Source: Kineothrix sp. MB12-C1
Lineage (GTDB): Bacteria > Bacillota > Clostridia > Lachnospirales > Lachnospiraceae
Assembly (NCBI RefSeq): GCF_030863805.1
Contig: NZ_CP132957.1
Coordinates: forward strand, 3,224,001-3,288,000
DNA: 64,000 nucleotides
Reading direction: 5' to 3'
Numbering within the stretch: the stretch's first letter is position 1; each line of letters opens with the position of its first letter. The notes below the pieces were generated by a model that saw nothing but the letters and a program-made list of their open reading frames with translations, made no database searches and was not told where the DNA came from. Below are positions 41,830 through 52,280 of this stretch, one piece after another. The translations under genes were made by a program, and so were the position numbers.

Positions 41830-41935
41830 AAAGCACTACGTGCAGGATGTGCACCTCGCGGAGAGGAGGTATATTGCTTCGCAATCCGCTAGGGTGCCAA
41901 GAATGTACCAAGGCACATTCTTTGTTCGTTCCATA
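41830..41935 (+). other. Structured leader of unknown kind upstream of trpX
   Basis: The 106 bases carry a run of short hairpins: GTGCAGGATGTGCAC, CCTCGCGGAGAGG, TTGCTTCGCAA and AAGAATGTACC/GGCACATTCTT. They lie between the T-box terminator and the trpX ribosome site, and no ORF is evident. They may be a mobile repeat or an additional regulatory RNA. Confidence 0.45.
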
Positions 41936-41964
41936 GGTATAAAATAATAAAGGAGAAGAAAATT

Positions 41965-42963
41965 ATGAAAAAGAAAATTTTAGCAATGGTGTTATCGATG
42001 ACAGTTATAGCAGCGGCGTTTGCGGGCTGCGGACAGAAAGGTACGGGGAGCTATGTCGTAGGTATTTCTCAGTTTGCCGAGCACGGTTCCTTGGATAACT
42101 GTAAGAATGGTTTTCTTGCAGGTCTTGAGGAAGAGGGAATAAAGGAAGGGGAGAATCTGATGGTTCTTTTCGATAATGCACAGGCGGATACGGGTACGGC
42201 GAGCACAATAGTTGATAATTATGTATCTCAGAAGGTAGATATGATTTGCGCCATTGCAACACCGAGTGCTATGAGTGCTTATAACTCTACTATGAATACA
42301 GAGATTCCTGTTATCTATACGGCGGTTTCCGATCCTGTGGAGGCTGGTCTTGCGGATGATGATGGTTTACCTACCGGCAATATTACGGGAACTTCAGATG
42401 CACTTGCAGTATCGGCACAGCTTGAGATGATTCGCAGCGTCTTACCGGGGGCGAAAACAATAGGTATTCTTTATACGACCAGTGAGGTGAATTCTATCAG
42501 TGCGATAGAAGAATATAAGAAATATGCAGGCGATTATGGATTTGAAATTGTGGAAAGCGGAATCAACACTATCGCCGATGTGGGAATTGCGGCAGCAGAT
42601 ATTGTAACAAAGGTTGACTGTCTTACGAATTTGACGGATAATACAGTAGTATCCGCTCTTCAAACAGTAATTGATTCGGCGAATACTGCAGGTATTCCTG
42701 TATTCGGTTCGGAAGTGGAGCAGGTAAAAGCAGGTTGTGTAGCTTCCATGGGACTTGAATATTTCGAACTCGGCAAACAGACCGGAAGAATGGCAGCTAA
42801 GGTTTTAAAAGGGGAAGCAAAGGCTTCCGATATGAAGTTTGAAGTAATTTCGGAACCCAGTTTATATGTGAACACAGCAGCGGCGGAGAAAATCAATCTT
42901 GCCCTTGACAGTGCATTTGTAGACAGTGCTTATGAGAAATTCGAGGAAATTATAGTAGAATAA
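41965..42963 (+). CDS. trpX: ABC transporter substrate-binding lipoprotein, TrpX type
   Basis: A 332-residue receptor of the PF04392 family. The lipoprotein signal ends FAGC (Cys22). It shows GISQFAEHGSLDNCKNGFLAGL, NIVDNYVSQKVDMICAIATPSA-like sequence, PGAKTIGILYTTSE and GSEVEQVKAGCVAS. In streptococci this receptor type, TrpX, belongs to a tryptophan transporter controlled by T-boxes, in agreement with the UGG specifier upstream. The gene follows the T-box leader by about 165 bp. Confidence 0.85.
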   Translation: MKKKILAMVLSMTVIAAAFAGCGQKGTGSYVVGISQFAEHGSLDNCKNGFLAGLEEEGIKEGENLMVLFDNAQADTGTASTIVDNYVSQKVDMICAIATPSAMSAYNSTMNTEIPVIYTAVSDPVEAGLADDDGLPTGNITGTSDALAVSAQLEMIRSVLPGAKTIGILYTTSEVNSISAIEEYKKYAGDYGFEIVESGINTIADVGIAAADIVTKVDCLTNLTDNTVVSALQTVIDSANTAGIPVFGSEVEQVKAGCVASMGLEYFELGKQTGRMAAKVLKGEAKASDMKFEVISEPSLYVNTAAAEKINLALDSAFVDSAYEKFEEIIVE

Positions 42964-42985
42964 GTTTTTAAGTGGAGGAATGACA

Positions 42986-43879
42986 GTGACTTTATTGCTC
43001 AGCGTGTTGGAACAAGGTATGATATATGCGATTATGGCTCTTGGAGTGTATATTACCTATAAAATATTGGATTTTCCCGATTTGACGGTGGACGGAAGCT
43101 TCCCGATGGGAGCAGCCGCGACTTGTATGTTAATCGCTTCGGGAGTAAATCCTCTTATAACGCTCCCTATTACCTTTATAGGGGGAGCTTTCATAGGAGT
43201 ATGTACCGGGCTGATTCATGTGAAATTAAAGGTAAGGGATTTATTGTCGGGAATTATTATGATGACGGCACTCTATACGGTTAATCTCCGGATTGCAGGA
43301 AGGGCCAACCTGCCTATTTATAACATGGACACCATCTTTGATAACGGTTTTGTTAACACCTTGTTCCCTGCGGGCATGACAGCGTATAAAAAGGTAATTA
43401 TTATCTTAATTATTACATTTCTTACGAAATATTTATTGGATGCCTATATGAGTACGAAGTCAGGATTCTTACTTCGTGCGGTAGGAGATAACGATACGAT
43501 TGTTACATCCTTAGGTGTGGATAAAGGCTTTGTAAAAATTGTCGGTCTTGCTATCGCCAATGGGTTGGTAGCGCTCAGCGGTTGTATTTTTGCACAGCAG
43601 CAAAGATATTTCGATATTTCCATGGGAACCGGAACGGTAGTTATCGGTCTTGCCAGTGTTATTATCGGAACGAGTTTTTTTAAAAAAATTACATTTTTCA
43701 ATATTACTTCCAGCGTGGTTCTGGGTTCAGTGTTGTATAAGGGCTGTGTGGCTCTTGCAATCAGAATCGGGCTTCCGTCAACGGATCTTAAGTTGATTAC
43801 CGCAGTGCTGTTCCTTATCATACTCGTGATCGGTATGGATCGGAAGAAGACAGGAGGAAAACATGCTAGAACTAATTAA
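42986..43879 (+). CDS. trpY: ABC transporter permease, TrpY type
   Basis: A 297-residue permease with about nine transmembrane helices and the family opening EQGMIYAIMALGVYITYKILDFPDLTVDGSFPMGAA. Belongs to the branched-chain-type permease fold. GTG 42986 lies seven bases after GGAGG and is preferred over ATG 42980, which abuts the ribosome site. Overlaps the ATPase gene by 17 bp. Confidence 0.85.
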   Translation: MTLLLSVLEQGMIYAIMALGVYITYKILDFPDLTVDGSFPMGAAATCMLIASGVNPLITLPITFIGGAFIGVCTGLIHVKLKVRDLLSGIIMMTALYTVNLRIAGRANLPIYNMDTIFDNGFVNTLFPAGMTAYKKVIIILIITFLTKYLLDAYMSTKSGFLLRAVGDNDTIVTSLGVDKGFVKIVGLAIANGLVALSGCIFAQQQRYFDISMGTGTVVIGLASVIIGTSFFKKITFFNITSSVVLGSVLYKGCVALAIRIGLPSTDLKLITAVLFLIILVIGMDRKKTGGKHARTN

Positions 43880-44636
43880 TATCAATAAAAATTATAATCC
43901 CGGTTCTATCAATGAACTTTGTCTTTTCCAGGATTTTAATCTTACGATACAGGATGGACAGTTCGTGTCTGTAGTGGGAAGTAATGGTTCCGGTAAAACT
44001 TCTATGTTAAACATTATCTGCGGAAGTATCGATATCGACAGCGGTAAGATTGTGGTAAACGGAGAGGATATATCCGGAAAGAAGGATTTCTTAAGACAGC
44101 GCAAAATCGGCCGCGTTTATCAGGACCCGTCAAAAGGGACGTGTCCGAGCATGAATATTCTCGAAAACATGTCCATTGCGGATAATAAAGGAAAAAGGTA
44201 CGGCTTAGGACGTGGAGTGAATAAGGCGAGAACAGAGTATTACAGAGACTTATTAAGACCCTTGAATCTGGGGCTGGAAGATAAGCTGCATACTCAGGTA
44301 GGTTCTTTATCCGGCGGTCAGCGTCAGGCATTGGCTCTTCTTATGTCTACGATGTCTCCTATTGAGTTCCTCATATTGGATGAGCATACAGCGGCACTCG
44401 ACCCGAAAACGGCAGAAATCATTATGGAATTGACCGATAAAATTGTCAGAGAGAAAAAAGTGACGACAATTATGGTGACTCATAATCTCCGATATGCGGT
44501 GGAATATGGGGATAGAATTCTAATGATGCACGAAGGAAATGCCATTCTGGATAAGGCCGGAGAAGAAAAAGGTAGTCTGGAAACAGAGGAAATCATGGGA
44601 ATCTTCAATCGTATTAGCGTCGAATGCGGTAATTGA
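43863..44636 (+). CDS. trpZ: ABC transporter ATP-binding protein, TrpZ type
   Basis: A 257-residue ATPase with Walker A GSNGSGKTS, Q-loop VYQDPSKGT, signature LSGGQRQ and Walker B FLILDEHTAALDPKT. Note His in place of the second part of DEPT. Energises tryptophan uptake with TrpX and TrpY. AGGAGG site upstream. Confidence 0.88.
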   Translation: MLELININKNYNPGSINELCLFQDFNLTIQDGQFVSVVGSNGSGKTSMLNIICGSIDIDSGKIVVNGEDISGKKDFLRQRKIGRVYQDPSKGTCPSMNILENMSIADNKGKRYGLGRGVNKARTEYYRDLLRPLNLGLEDKLHTQVGSLSGGQRQALALLMSTMSPIEFLILDEHTAALDPKTAEIIMELTDKIVREKKVTTIMVTHNLRYAVEYGDRILMMHEGNAILDKAGEEKGSLETEEIMGIFNRISVECGN

Positions 44637-44800
44637 GAATTGTACAAAGAAAAAGAGATATTTTATTTGGAATAGTAGAAGGTAAGAAAACTTTTCATAG
44701 AATATATAGTAGAAAAGCGGGAATTATAGAAATAGGAACGGTTGAAAATTATGTAAAAGAAGCCGTTACCAAATCTATAAGGAAGGCGGAACTTAAAAAA

Positions 44801-45058
44801 ATGAAAAGTTTCCGATATAAGATAACTGATTATCCTGAGAAATTCGAGCATCCGGCCGGGCAGCTTGTAAGAAAAGCTCTAAAGTATGCGTCAGCAATTT
44901 CTGTCAGTGTGAATGACAGCTTGGGAGATGCGAAACGGATTCTCAGCATTATGTCTCTTAGGCTTATGGAAGGAGACGAGGTTCTTGTGGAAGCGGAAGG
45001 GCCGGACGAAGCGAAGGCCGTGGTAGAATTGGCAGAGTTTTTTAAAGATAATTTATAG
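44801..45058 (+). CDS. HPr-like protein without the phosphorylatable histidine
   Basis: An 85-residue protein of exactly HPr length and pattern (MKSFRYKITD..., DAKRILSIMSL, DEVLVEAEGPDEAKAVVEL). Aligned on the PAG motif, the active-site segment normally read as HARPAG is FEHPAG here, so His15 is Phe and Arg17 is His. The Ser46 position is Arg. It can therefore not act as a normal PTS phosphocarrier. The start is uncertain: the frame is open back to TTG 44633, but that 56-residue extension is not HPr-like and has no ribosome site. It lies between trpZ and the PTS regulator. Confidence 0.7.
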   Translation: MKSFRYKITDYPEKFEHPAGQLVRKALKYASAISVSVNDSLGDAKRILSIMSLRLMEGDEVLVEAEGPDEAKAVVELAEFFKDNL

Positions 45059-45105
45059 AGCGTCCTTGTTTATGAAAGATTAAAGTCCATAAATAAGGGC
45101 GTTTT
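45059..45105 (+). terminator. Terminator after the HPr-like gene
   Basis: GCGTCCTTGTTTATG pairs with CATAAATAAGGGCGT (with some G-U pairs), followed by T5. Confidence 0.8.
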
Positions 45106-45135
45106 TATGTATTAAGATATATTTATGAAATAAAT

Positions 45136-47067
45136 TTAGAAATGCTCTTTATACATATCCTCTAATATAATTTTTATTGTATCGATAACTTCATCGTATA
45201 TTTTGCATTTGCTGACGGAAAGTACATGAGCTTCATTGGTAAAAATATGAATGAGCTGATTGAAAACAGAGCGGAACATTTTGCGCTCATGATAAGCAAT
45301 CCCGATTAAAATTACAAGCTTTACTGTTTCGTCATTCCATGTTTGACCTTTGTCATAACAGGTGAAAGAAATAAAACTCTTCTTAATTTGATGGCTGATA
45401 GAATGCGGAATAGCGATACCGTTATGAAAGCAAGTGGAAGAAAGCCTTTCGCGTTTAATTACATCATCGGGAAAAGAAGGCATAAAATAGTCCAGAGGCT
45501 CCATTTTATTTAGAATCTTATTAATAACCTGGAACTCGTCGTTACCTGTAATATTTGTGAAAAATAATTTCTCACTGAACATATATTTGAAGGCAGATTC
45601 GAATTGATCGTATTTCTGCTTGTGAATGAGCGCGTTGGTGTGTGATCGGATTATGGCAATTTCTCCTTCCGTAATGAAAGGCGAAATGACAATAATATCT
45701 TTATTTCGAATCCCCACTTCACTGATAACAATATCTTCTTTAATATCTGAAGATGCATAATTATCAGCAGAAATACTGAATTTGATATTCAGACGGTCGT
45801 TAAATAATTTTTGAATCTTTTCAATATTATAACGATAAAATTCATGATAATTAGAATAAACATAAATTGCAGCGAGCTTATCCTTATTCATTTGGTTGCT
45901 TTCAAAAAAGCTGCCGATATGCAGGGCGATAAAAGAAATTTCATCCTGATTTATCATGTGCTTTGTTTCGGTATAAATGATATCCGCTACAAAAACTGCA
46001 ATATCATATATCAAAGGATAGGTTGACATAATCTCTTTTGAAAGAGGAGAATGAACGGAAAAGTTTGTATTGATCCGTTTAAGCAGGTTGTCCATATGCA
46101 ACATAAACCTTGTTACAAATATCTCATCAAAATCATCTAAAGCATAATATTCTTTGATTTTCAACAGTATAAGCTGTGTTAAATATTCGCTTTCATCAGT
46201 GATGTAATTGCTTATATTTTTTGCATTAGCAAAATTGTAGTCAACGGTGACAAGATTGCAGGATAAAAACATCGTTAAATTCTGCTTTTCTGATGCAGAA
46301 AAAACGATATCATAACTTTTTTCTAGAAAAGAAATAATATTTTCGGCGACTTCTTTTTCCGTATTTGTTATAGAGATAGACGGCAAAAAATCGGTAATTT
46401 CGCATTGCTGTCTCAATCTGTCAATTGTGATAACGAGATGAAGTGCAATATTATTAAGAGAATAGTCATTAAAAAAGATATGAGACTCATTGAACATCTT
46501 CTTCAGATTTTGCTTAAGAAAATCTATCTGATAGCTTTCATTCAAATACTTTGTTTTATCGCTGCTTATAAAATTTGCATAATAATCAGAGGTAATCAAA
46601 GTGCTTGTAAGTCGGCGCTTATCTTTCTCTGTTCCAACAAGTGAAACTTGATCATCCCTAATTAATAATTTTAAATTGAAGGCAGAAATATTTCGCCTGA
46701 CTCTTATAAGGTCGCGGTCAATAGTAGGTCTGCTGACATAGAGTTCATCTGCCAAATCAAAAATATCCAAAGGTTCGGCAGATAAAAGTAACTTTGACAA
46801 AATGCTGGACCTTCTGTCTTTGGGCAGATAATCCGTATCTTCGAATAGATGCATATATGAGTTATAATTATCACATAGCCGATATTCGTTAGAATTCATT
46901 TGAATAATAATTGTATTAGGAGAAGTAGTTTCGTTAAGCTGCTTTATATAATTCTTTATTTGTTTTTGAGAAATTCCAAATTTGTCAGAAATCCTTTTTA
47001 GAGAGAGATTTATTGACGAATGTTTGATGAAATAATCTAAAATATCTCTCGATTTATTTTGACGCAT
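45136..47067 (-). CDS. PRD-containing transcription regulator with PTS EIIB/EIIA-like domains
   Basis: A 643-residue BglG/LicR-type activator. Domains: an HTH_11 (about residues 8-55), a second HTH (about 75-130, LADELYVSRPTIDRDLIRVRRNI), two PRDs (about 175-390) with paired His such as FMLHMDN and FIALHIG, an EIIB-like region (about 400-490) and a fructose/mannitol-type EIIA domain at the C-terminus with active His in GIAIPHS. PTS phosphorylation of PRD and EIIA histidines would tune activity. ATG 47067 follows AAGGAGGAG. Divergent from the PTS operon it should regulate. Confidence 0.9.
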   Translation of the reverse strand: MRQNKSRDILDYFIKHSSINLSLKRISDKFGISQKQIKNYIKQLNETTSPNTIIIQMNSNEYRLCDNYNSYMHLFEDTDYLPKDRRSSILSKLLLSAEPLDIFDLADELYVSRPTIDRDLIRVRRNISAFNLKLLIRDDQVSLVGTEKDKRRLTSTLITSDYYANFISSDKTKYLNESYQIDFLKQNLKKMFNESHIFFNDYSLNNIALHLVITIDRLRQQCEITDFLPSISITNTEKEVAENIISFLEKSYDIVFSASEKQNLTMFLSCNLVTVDYNFANAKNISNYITDESEYLTQLILLKIKEYYALDDFDEIFVTRFMLHMDNLLKRINTNFSVHSPLSKEIMSTYPLIYDIAVFVADIIYTETKHMINQDEISFIALHIGSFFESNQMNKDKLAAIYVYSNYHEFYRYNIEKIQKLFNDRLNIKFSISADNYASSDIKEDIVISEVGIRNKDIIVISPFITEGEIAIIRSHTNALIHKQKYDQFESAFKYMFSEKLFFTNITGNDEFQVINKILNKMEPLDYFMPSFPDDVIKRERLSSTCFHNGIAIPHSISHQIKKSFISFTCYDKGQTWNDETVKLVILIGIAYHERKMFRSVFNQLIHIFTNEAHVLSVSKCKIYDEVIDTIKIILEDMYKEHF

Positions 47068-47255
47068 ACACTCCTCCTTTACTACTTTATATTTACTCTT
47101 ATAATAATACCTCATACTTTAAAAAGCAAAAAATATTAGCATCTTTTAAATACCTGAAAGCGGTAATTAAAAAATTTGAAAAGCTAAGAGAATAACTATA
47201 AAATTTAAGAAAATAGTAACGTTGCAGAAAATAAAACAATAAGGAGAAAGTATAT

Positions 47256-47561
47256 ATGGAAATTCTTTTCGTATGCGGCGGAGGTGCCTCTAGCAGCTTT
47301 ATAGCTCAAAACGTAAGAAAAGCAGGAAAAAGTACAGGGGTAGATGTTAATGTGGAGGCTATCGGTGAGACAGAATTAGAGGATTATATAGAAGGCAAAG
47401 ATATTATTTTAATCGGGCCGCATCTTAAATATCTGGAAGATGACCTTGCTGAAATTATTAACGAATATAATGTCCCATATGCATTTATAAGCGAGCAGGA
47501 TTACGCCAAAATGAATGGGGAATCGATCTTGGAGCAAGCATTTAAACTAACAGAAGAATAA
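47256..47561 (+). CDS. PTS lactose/cellobiose-type EIIB component
   Basis: A 101-residue phosphotransfer protein. Phosphorylated Cys7 sits in LFVCGGGASSSF. Receives phosphate from the IIA protein encoded two genes on and passes it to the sugar in IIC. First gene of the operon, with GGAGAAAG ribosome site. Confidence 0.93.
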   Translation: MEILFVCGGGASSSFIAQNVRKAGKSTGVDVNVEAIGETELEDYIEGKDIILIGPHLKYLEDDLAEIINEYNVPYAFISEQDYAKMNGESILEQAFKLTEE

Positions 47562-47583
47562 AGAGGAAAGAAGGGATAACATT

Positions 47584-48858
47584 ATGAATAAGTTTATTGA
47601 TTGGATGACAAATTCATTCGGACCGAAAGCGGGAAAAGTTGCAAAGAACCCTTGGGTAGCATCGGTACAGGAAACAATGGTTGCTATTATGCCCGTTATG
47701 TTGATTAGTTCATTCATAACGATTTTATCGATTCTAAATGAATATATTGAGAATTTTCCTGATTTCTCCTATATCAGTACTTTTACGTTTGGATTGAGCA
47801 GTATTTTTGTTGCATTCTTAATACCGACCTTTGTTTTGGAAAAATATAAATTACCGAAGTATAAAAGACAAGCAGGGCTTATGGGCGTTGCACTTATGCT
47901 TATGATGAGCCAGAGTGTTTTTGATGCAGATGGAAATTTTGTAGTAGCGGCAGATCGGATCGGTTCAGGCGGAGTGTTCGTGGCAATTGTTGCCGGAATC
48001 TTTACAGCCTTAGTAATGAAGTTTTTCAGTAAAAGGAGTCTGTTTAAGAAAGATACACAGCTTCCTAAGTTTTTGGTAGATAGCTTCGATAGTATTGCCC
48101 CTATTGTTGTCATTATGGTAGTCTCATTTATATTGTGTAATATTCTGGGATTAGACCTTTATGCTTATGTAAATGTTGCGGTATCACCATTAATTAACAT
48201 TGCACAGAGTTTTGGCGGATTCGTTCTCATCATGTTTTTAATGTGCTTCTTCTATTCCTTTGGTTTAAGTCCTTGGATTTTAACACCTGTTTATTATACG
48301 GTTGGTGTGCAGGCCATAGCAGAGAATGCTAAAATGGTAGCAGAAGGCGGCGCGGCTACATTAATCACAACTAATGAAGTGTTTGGCGGCTGGGTATGGT
48401 TAGGCGGAACCGGATGTACATTGATGTTATGTGTGATCTTTGCCTTCTTTACCAAATCGGGAAGATTGAAAGGTTTGGGCAGGACGTGCCTTATCCCGGG
48501 AATCTTTAATATCAATGAACCGGTAGTTTATGGCTCGATCGTATTTAATCCATTATTGATGATCCCTATGTGGATATGCGGAATTATAGTGCCGGCACTG
48601 ACATACATCACATTTAAGCTGGGGATGGTAACAGTTCCTTCTGATAGTTTCCTCCTTTGGTATATGCCGGTAGGCTTGCAGACATATATGACAAATCATG
48701 ATTTTAGAGGTCTGATTTTATTAGCGGTATTGCTTGCATTGACATTTATCATTTATTACCCATTTGTAAAGGTATATGATAAACAGTGTTTAAAGGAAGA
48801 AATGGAAGAAAGAGCTAAGAAAGAGGAAGCAGAAGCTAGAAAAGCAAAAGCGCTGTAA
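47584..48858 (+). CDS. PTS cellobiose/lichenan-type EIIC permease
   Basis: A 424-residue membrane protein with about ten transmembrane helices. Family motifs are GWVWLGGTGCTLMLC, IPGIFNINEPVVYGSIVFNP and MWICGIIVPALTYITFKLG. Ends with a Glu/Lys/Ala-rich cytoplasmic helix. Takes up and phosphorylates a beta-glucoside, probably cellobiose or an aryl-beta-glucoside, as suggested by the GH1 gene in the operon. Confidence 0.92.
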   Translation: MNKFIDWMTNSFGPKAGKVAKNPWVASVQETMVAIMPVMLISSFITILSILNEYIENFPDFSYISTFTFGLSSIFVAFLIPTFVLEKYKLPKYKRQAGLMGVALMLMMSQSVFDADGNFVVAADRIGSGGVFVAIVAGIFTALVMKFFSKRSLFKKDTQLPKFLVDSFDSIAPIVVIMVVSFILCNILGLDLYAYVNVAVSPLINIAQSFGGFVLIMFLMCFFYSFGLSPWILTPVYYTVGVQAIAENAKMVAEGGAATLITTNEVFGGWVWLGGTGCTLMLCVIFAFFTKSGRLKGLGRTCLIPGIFNINEPVVYGSIVFNPLLMIPMWICGIIVPALTYITFKLGMVTVPSDSFLLWYMPVGLQTYMTNHDFRGLILLAVLLALTFIIYYPFVKVYDKQCLKEEMEERAKKEEAEARKAKAL

Positions 48859-48907
48859 CTGCTAAGCAATAGATTAAATAAGATAAGAATTGAAAGTGAG
48901 GATAAAG

Positions 48908-49231
48908 ATGACAACGGAAGAGATGAATGAGCAGGCAATGGAAATTATAGTGAATGCGGGGAACGGGAGAACATTGTTAAATAAAGCATTGGAGGCTTTG
49001 TATGAAGGAGATGAAGAGCTTTATAGTTCCCATATGGAGGACGCCAGAAAAGAAATGGTAGCGGCCCATGCAGCACAGACTAAAGTTCTCCAAAGTACGA
49101 TTGAAGACGAAGAAGTAAGACCTAATATTTTATTTACACATGCACAAGATACATTAATGACAATTATGAGTGAGATGAATATTGCAAAACACTTGGAAAA
49201 AATAGTAAGAATGATTGTAACTATTCAGTAG
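48908..49231 (+). CDS. PTS lactose/cellobiose-type EIIA, C-terminus altered by a MITE-like insertion
   Basis: A 107-residue helical phosphocarrier. Active His78 and metal-binding Asp81 lie in THAQDTLM, in the canonical positions. ATG 48908 has GAGGAT upstream. The last four codons and the stop (VTIQ-stop) come from the element at 49217-49349. If the element and one target copy are removed, the frame ends KESK and its TAA overlaps the ATG of the next gene. All catalytic residues are intact. Confidence 0.9.
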   Translation: MTTEEMNEQAMEIIVNAGNGRTLLNKALEALYEGDEELYSSHMEDARKEMVAAHAAQTKVLQSTIEDEEVRPNILFTHAQDTLMTIMSEMNIAKHLEKIVRMIVTIQ

Positions 49232-49357
49232 GTCTGCGCATTTACTGCGCTGACCGTACGATAACATCGAATAACAAGTAAAAATCCTATCACCGAAGGT
49301 GATTTGAAATGGATTTTTGCTCGTAACTGGGCAAGTACTGAACAGTTACGAATGATT
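49209..49357. mobile_element. MITE-like element (133 bp) with 8-bp target duplication, copy A2
   Basis: The element at 49217-49349 starts GTAACTATTCAG and ends CTGAACAGTTAC. Flanks are GAATGATT on both sides (49209-49216, 49350-49357). The first 43 bp nearly match copy A1 at 18690. It is inserted at the junction of the IIA and 6-phospho-beta-glucosidase genes. Confidence 0.9.
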
Positions 49358-49359
49358 AA

Positions 49360-50787
<1,428 letters not shown>

Positions 50788-50842
50788 GTAAGCAAATATC
50801 GGTTATAGGCTGTGGTTCTACTTACAAAATATGTTTTTATAA

Positions 50843-50877
50843 AGAAAGGGCTGTTACAGCCCTTTCTGAAATTATAT
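50843..50877 (-). terminator. Terminator between bgl and pyrI
   Basis: AGAAAGGGCTG (50843-50853) pairs with CAGCCCTTTCT (50857-50867). T-rich sequence on the minus-strand side indicates it mainly ends the pyrBI transcript. Confidence 0.8.
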
Positions 50878-50883
50878 ACGGAA

Positions 50884-51318
50884 TCATTTCCCGGTATCTT
50901 CGTATTTCTCTTCACAATATTTGCAGCGGTATATTTCCTTTTTTTCATCGGTAAGGATAAATACATGAGGAAGACCTTGTTCGATAGATGTAATACAGCG
51001 AGGATTCTTGCATTTGATAATATTCTTGATTTCTTTTGGGAGTACCAGTTCTTTTTTATCGACGATTTCTCCGTCTTTAATTACATTCACCGTAATGCAG
51101 TGGTCAATAAAAGCGAGGACATCCAGATCCAGCGTATCGATATCACATTCCACTTTAAGGATATCTTTTTTACCCATTTTATTGCTTTTTGCATTTTTAA
51201 TAATAGCGACGGGACAGTCCAATTTATCTAATTGCAGATGATGATAGAGGGAAAGGCTTTTTCCCGCCTCGATATGATCGAGAACGAAACCTTCTTCAAT
51301 TCTTCCGACATTTAACAT
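50884..51318 (-). CDS. pyrI: Aspartate carbamoyltransferase regulatory subunit PyrI
   Basis: A 144-residue regulatory chain. The N-terminal allosteric domain (GFVLDHIEAGKSLSLYHHL) binds nucleotides, and the zinc domain has Cys-x4-Cys (CKNPRC) and Cys-x2-Cys (CKYC), which contact the catalytic subunit. Cotranscribed after pyrB with a 24-bp gap. Presence of PyrI means feedback control of enzyme activity by CTP/ATP is likely. Confidence 0.95.
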   Translation of the reverse strand: MLNVGRIEEGFVLDHIEAGKSLSLYHHLQLDKLDCPVAIIKNAKSNKMGKKDILKVECDIDTLDLDVLAFIDHCITVNVIKDGEIVDKKELVLPKEIKNIIKCKNPRCITSIEQGLPHVFILTDEKKEIYRCKYCEEKYEDTGK

Positions 51319-51342
51319 AATATATTCTCCTTCCTTTTGCGA

Positions 51343-52260
51343 TTAAACAACTTCAATTTCCAATAAGGTAAGAATAAGGGCCATTCTGACATAAACTCCG
51401 TATTGTACCTGTTTAAAATAAGCGGCGCGGGGATCGTCGTCGACTTCTACCGAGATTTCGTTGACACGCGGGAGTGGATGGAGTACGAGCATATCGCTTT
51501 TAGCTAGATACATCTTTGTCTTATCTAAGATGTAGAAATCCTTTAACCTAACATAATCTTCCTCGTTAAAGAAACGCTCCTTCTGTACGCGGGTCATGTA
51601 TAGGAAGTCGAGTCTGGGCATGATTTCTTCCAGGCGGATGACCTCCTCATAGGGTATGTTATTTTCCTTGAGTAAATCAGTGAGATAGTCCGGCACTTTA
51701 AGCTCTTCCGGGGATATGAAAATAAAATGGATATTAGGATAACGCATTAAGGCATGGATGAGGGAATGAACGGTTCGGCCGAATTTCAAGTCTCCGCATA
51801 AGCCGACGGTGAAGTTCTTCAAATGACCTTTCAATGAGCGTATGGTAAGTAAATCGGTAAGCGTTTGAGTCGGATGCTGATGTCCGCCGTCCCCGGCATT
51901 GATAACCGGAATGGAGGATTTGCTCGCAGCTACCATAGGGGCTCCTTCTTTTGGATGACGCATGGCACAAATGTCCGCAAAACAGGAAATAACGCGTATG
52001 GTATCGGATACGCTTTCGCCCTTAGAAGCGGAAGAAGAACCGGCATCGGAGAAACCGATAACGCTTCCGCCAAGATTCAACATAGCTGCTTCAAAGCTAA
52101 GTCTTGTACGGGTACTCGGTTCGTAGAAGCAGGTTGCTAATTTTTTACCGTCACAGGCATGTGCATATTTTGGCAGGTTGTGTTCGATGTCGGTTGCAAG
52201 GTTGAAGAGCTTGTCGAGTTCTTCAACGGTGAAGTCAAGAGGACCCATTAAATGTCTCAT
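51343..52260 (-). CDS. pyrB: Aspartate carbamoyltransferase catalytic subunit PyrB
   Basis: A 305-residue enzyme making carbamoyl-aspartate in pyrimidine synthesis. Carbamoyl-phosphate motif [18 protein letters not shown], and HPLPR.NEI are present. ATG 52260 has GGAAGG seven bases upstream. It lies behind a leader ORF and attenuator (52281-52454). Confidence 0.96.
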   Translation of the reverse strand: MRHLMGPLDFTVEELDKLFNLATDIEHNLPKYAHACDGKKLATCFYEPSTRTRLSFEAAMLNLGGSVIGFSDAGSSSASKGESVSDTIRVISCFADICAMRHPKEGAPMVAASKSSIPVINAGDGGHQHPTQTLTDLLTIRSLKGHLKNFTVGLCGDLKFGRTVHSLIHALMRYPNIHFIFISPEELKVPDYLTDLLKENNIPYEEVIRLEEIMPRLDFLYMTRVQKERFFNEEDYVRLKDFYILDKTKMYLAKSDMLVLHPLPRVNEISVEVDDDPRAAYFKQVQYGVYVRMALILTLLEIEVV

Positions 52261-52280
52261 ATTACATCCTTCCTTTCATG

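Noticed and set aside
44633-44800. N-terminal 56-residue extension of the HPr-like ORF from TTG 44633
   Set aside because: No ribosome site, no HPr similarity, and ATG 44801 gives exactly HPr length; overlap with trpZ is therefore treated as chance, though translational coupling cannot be excluded.
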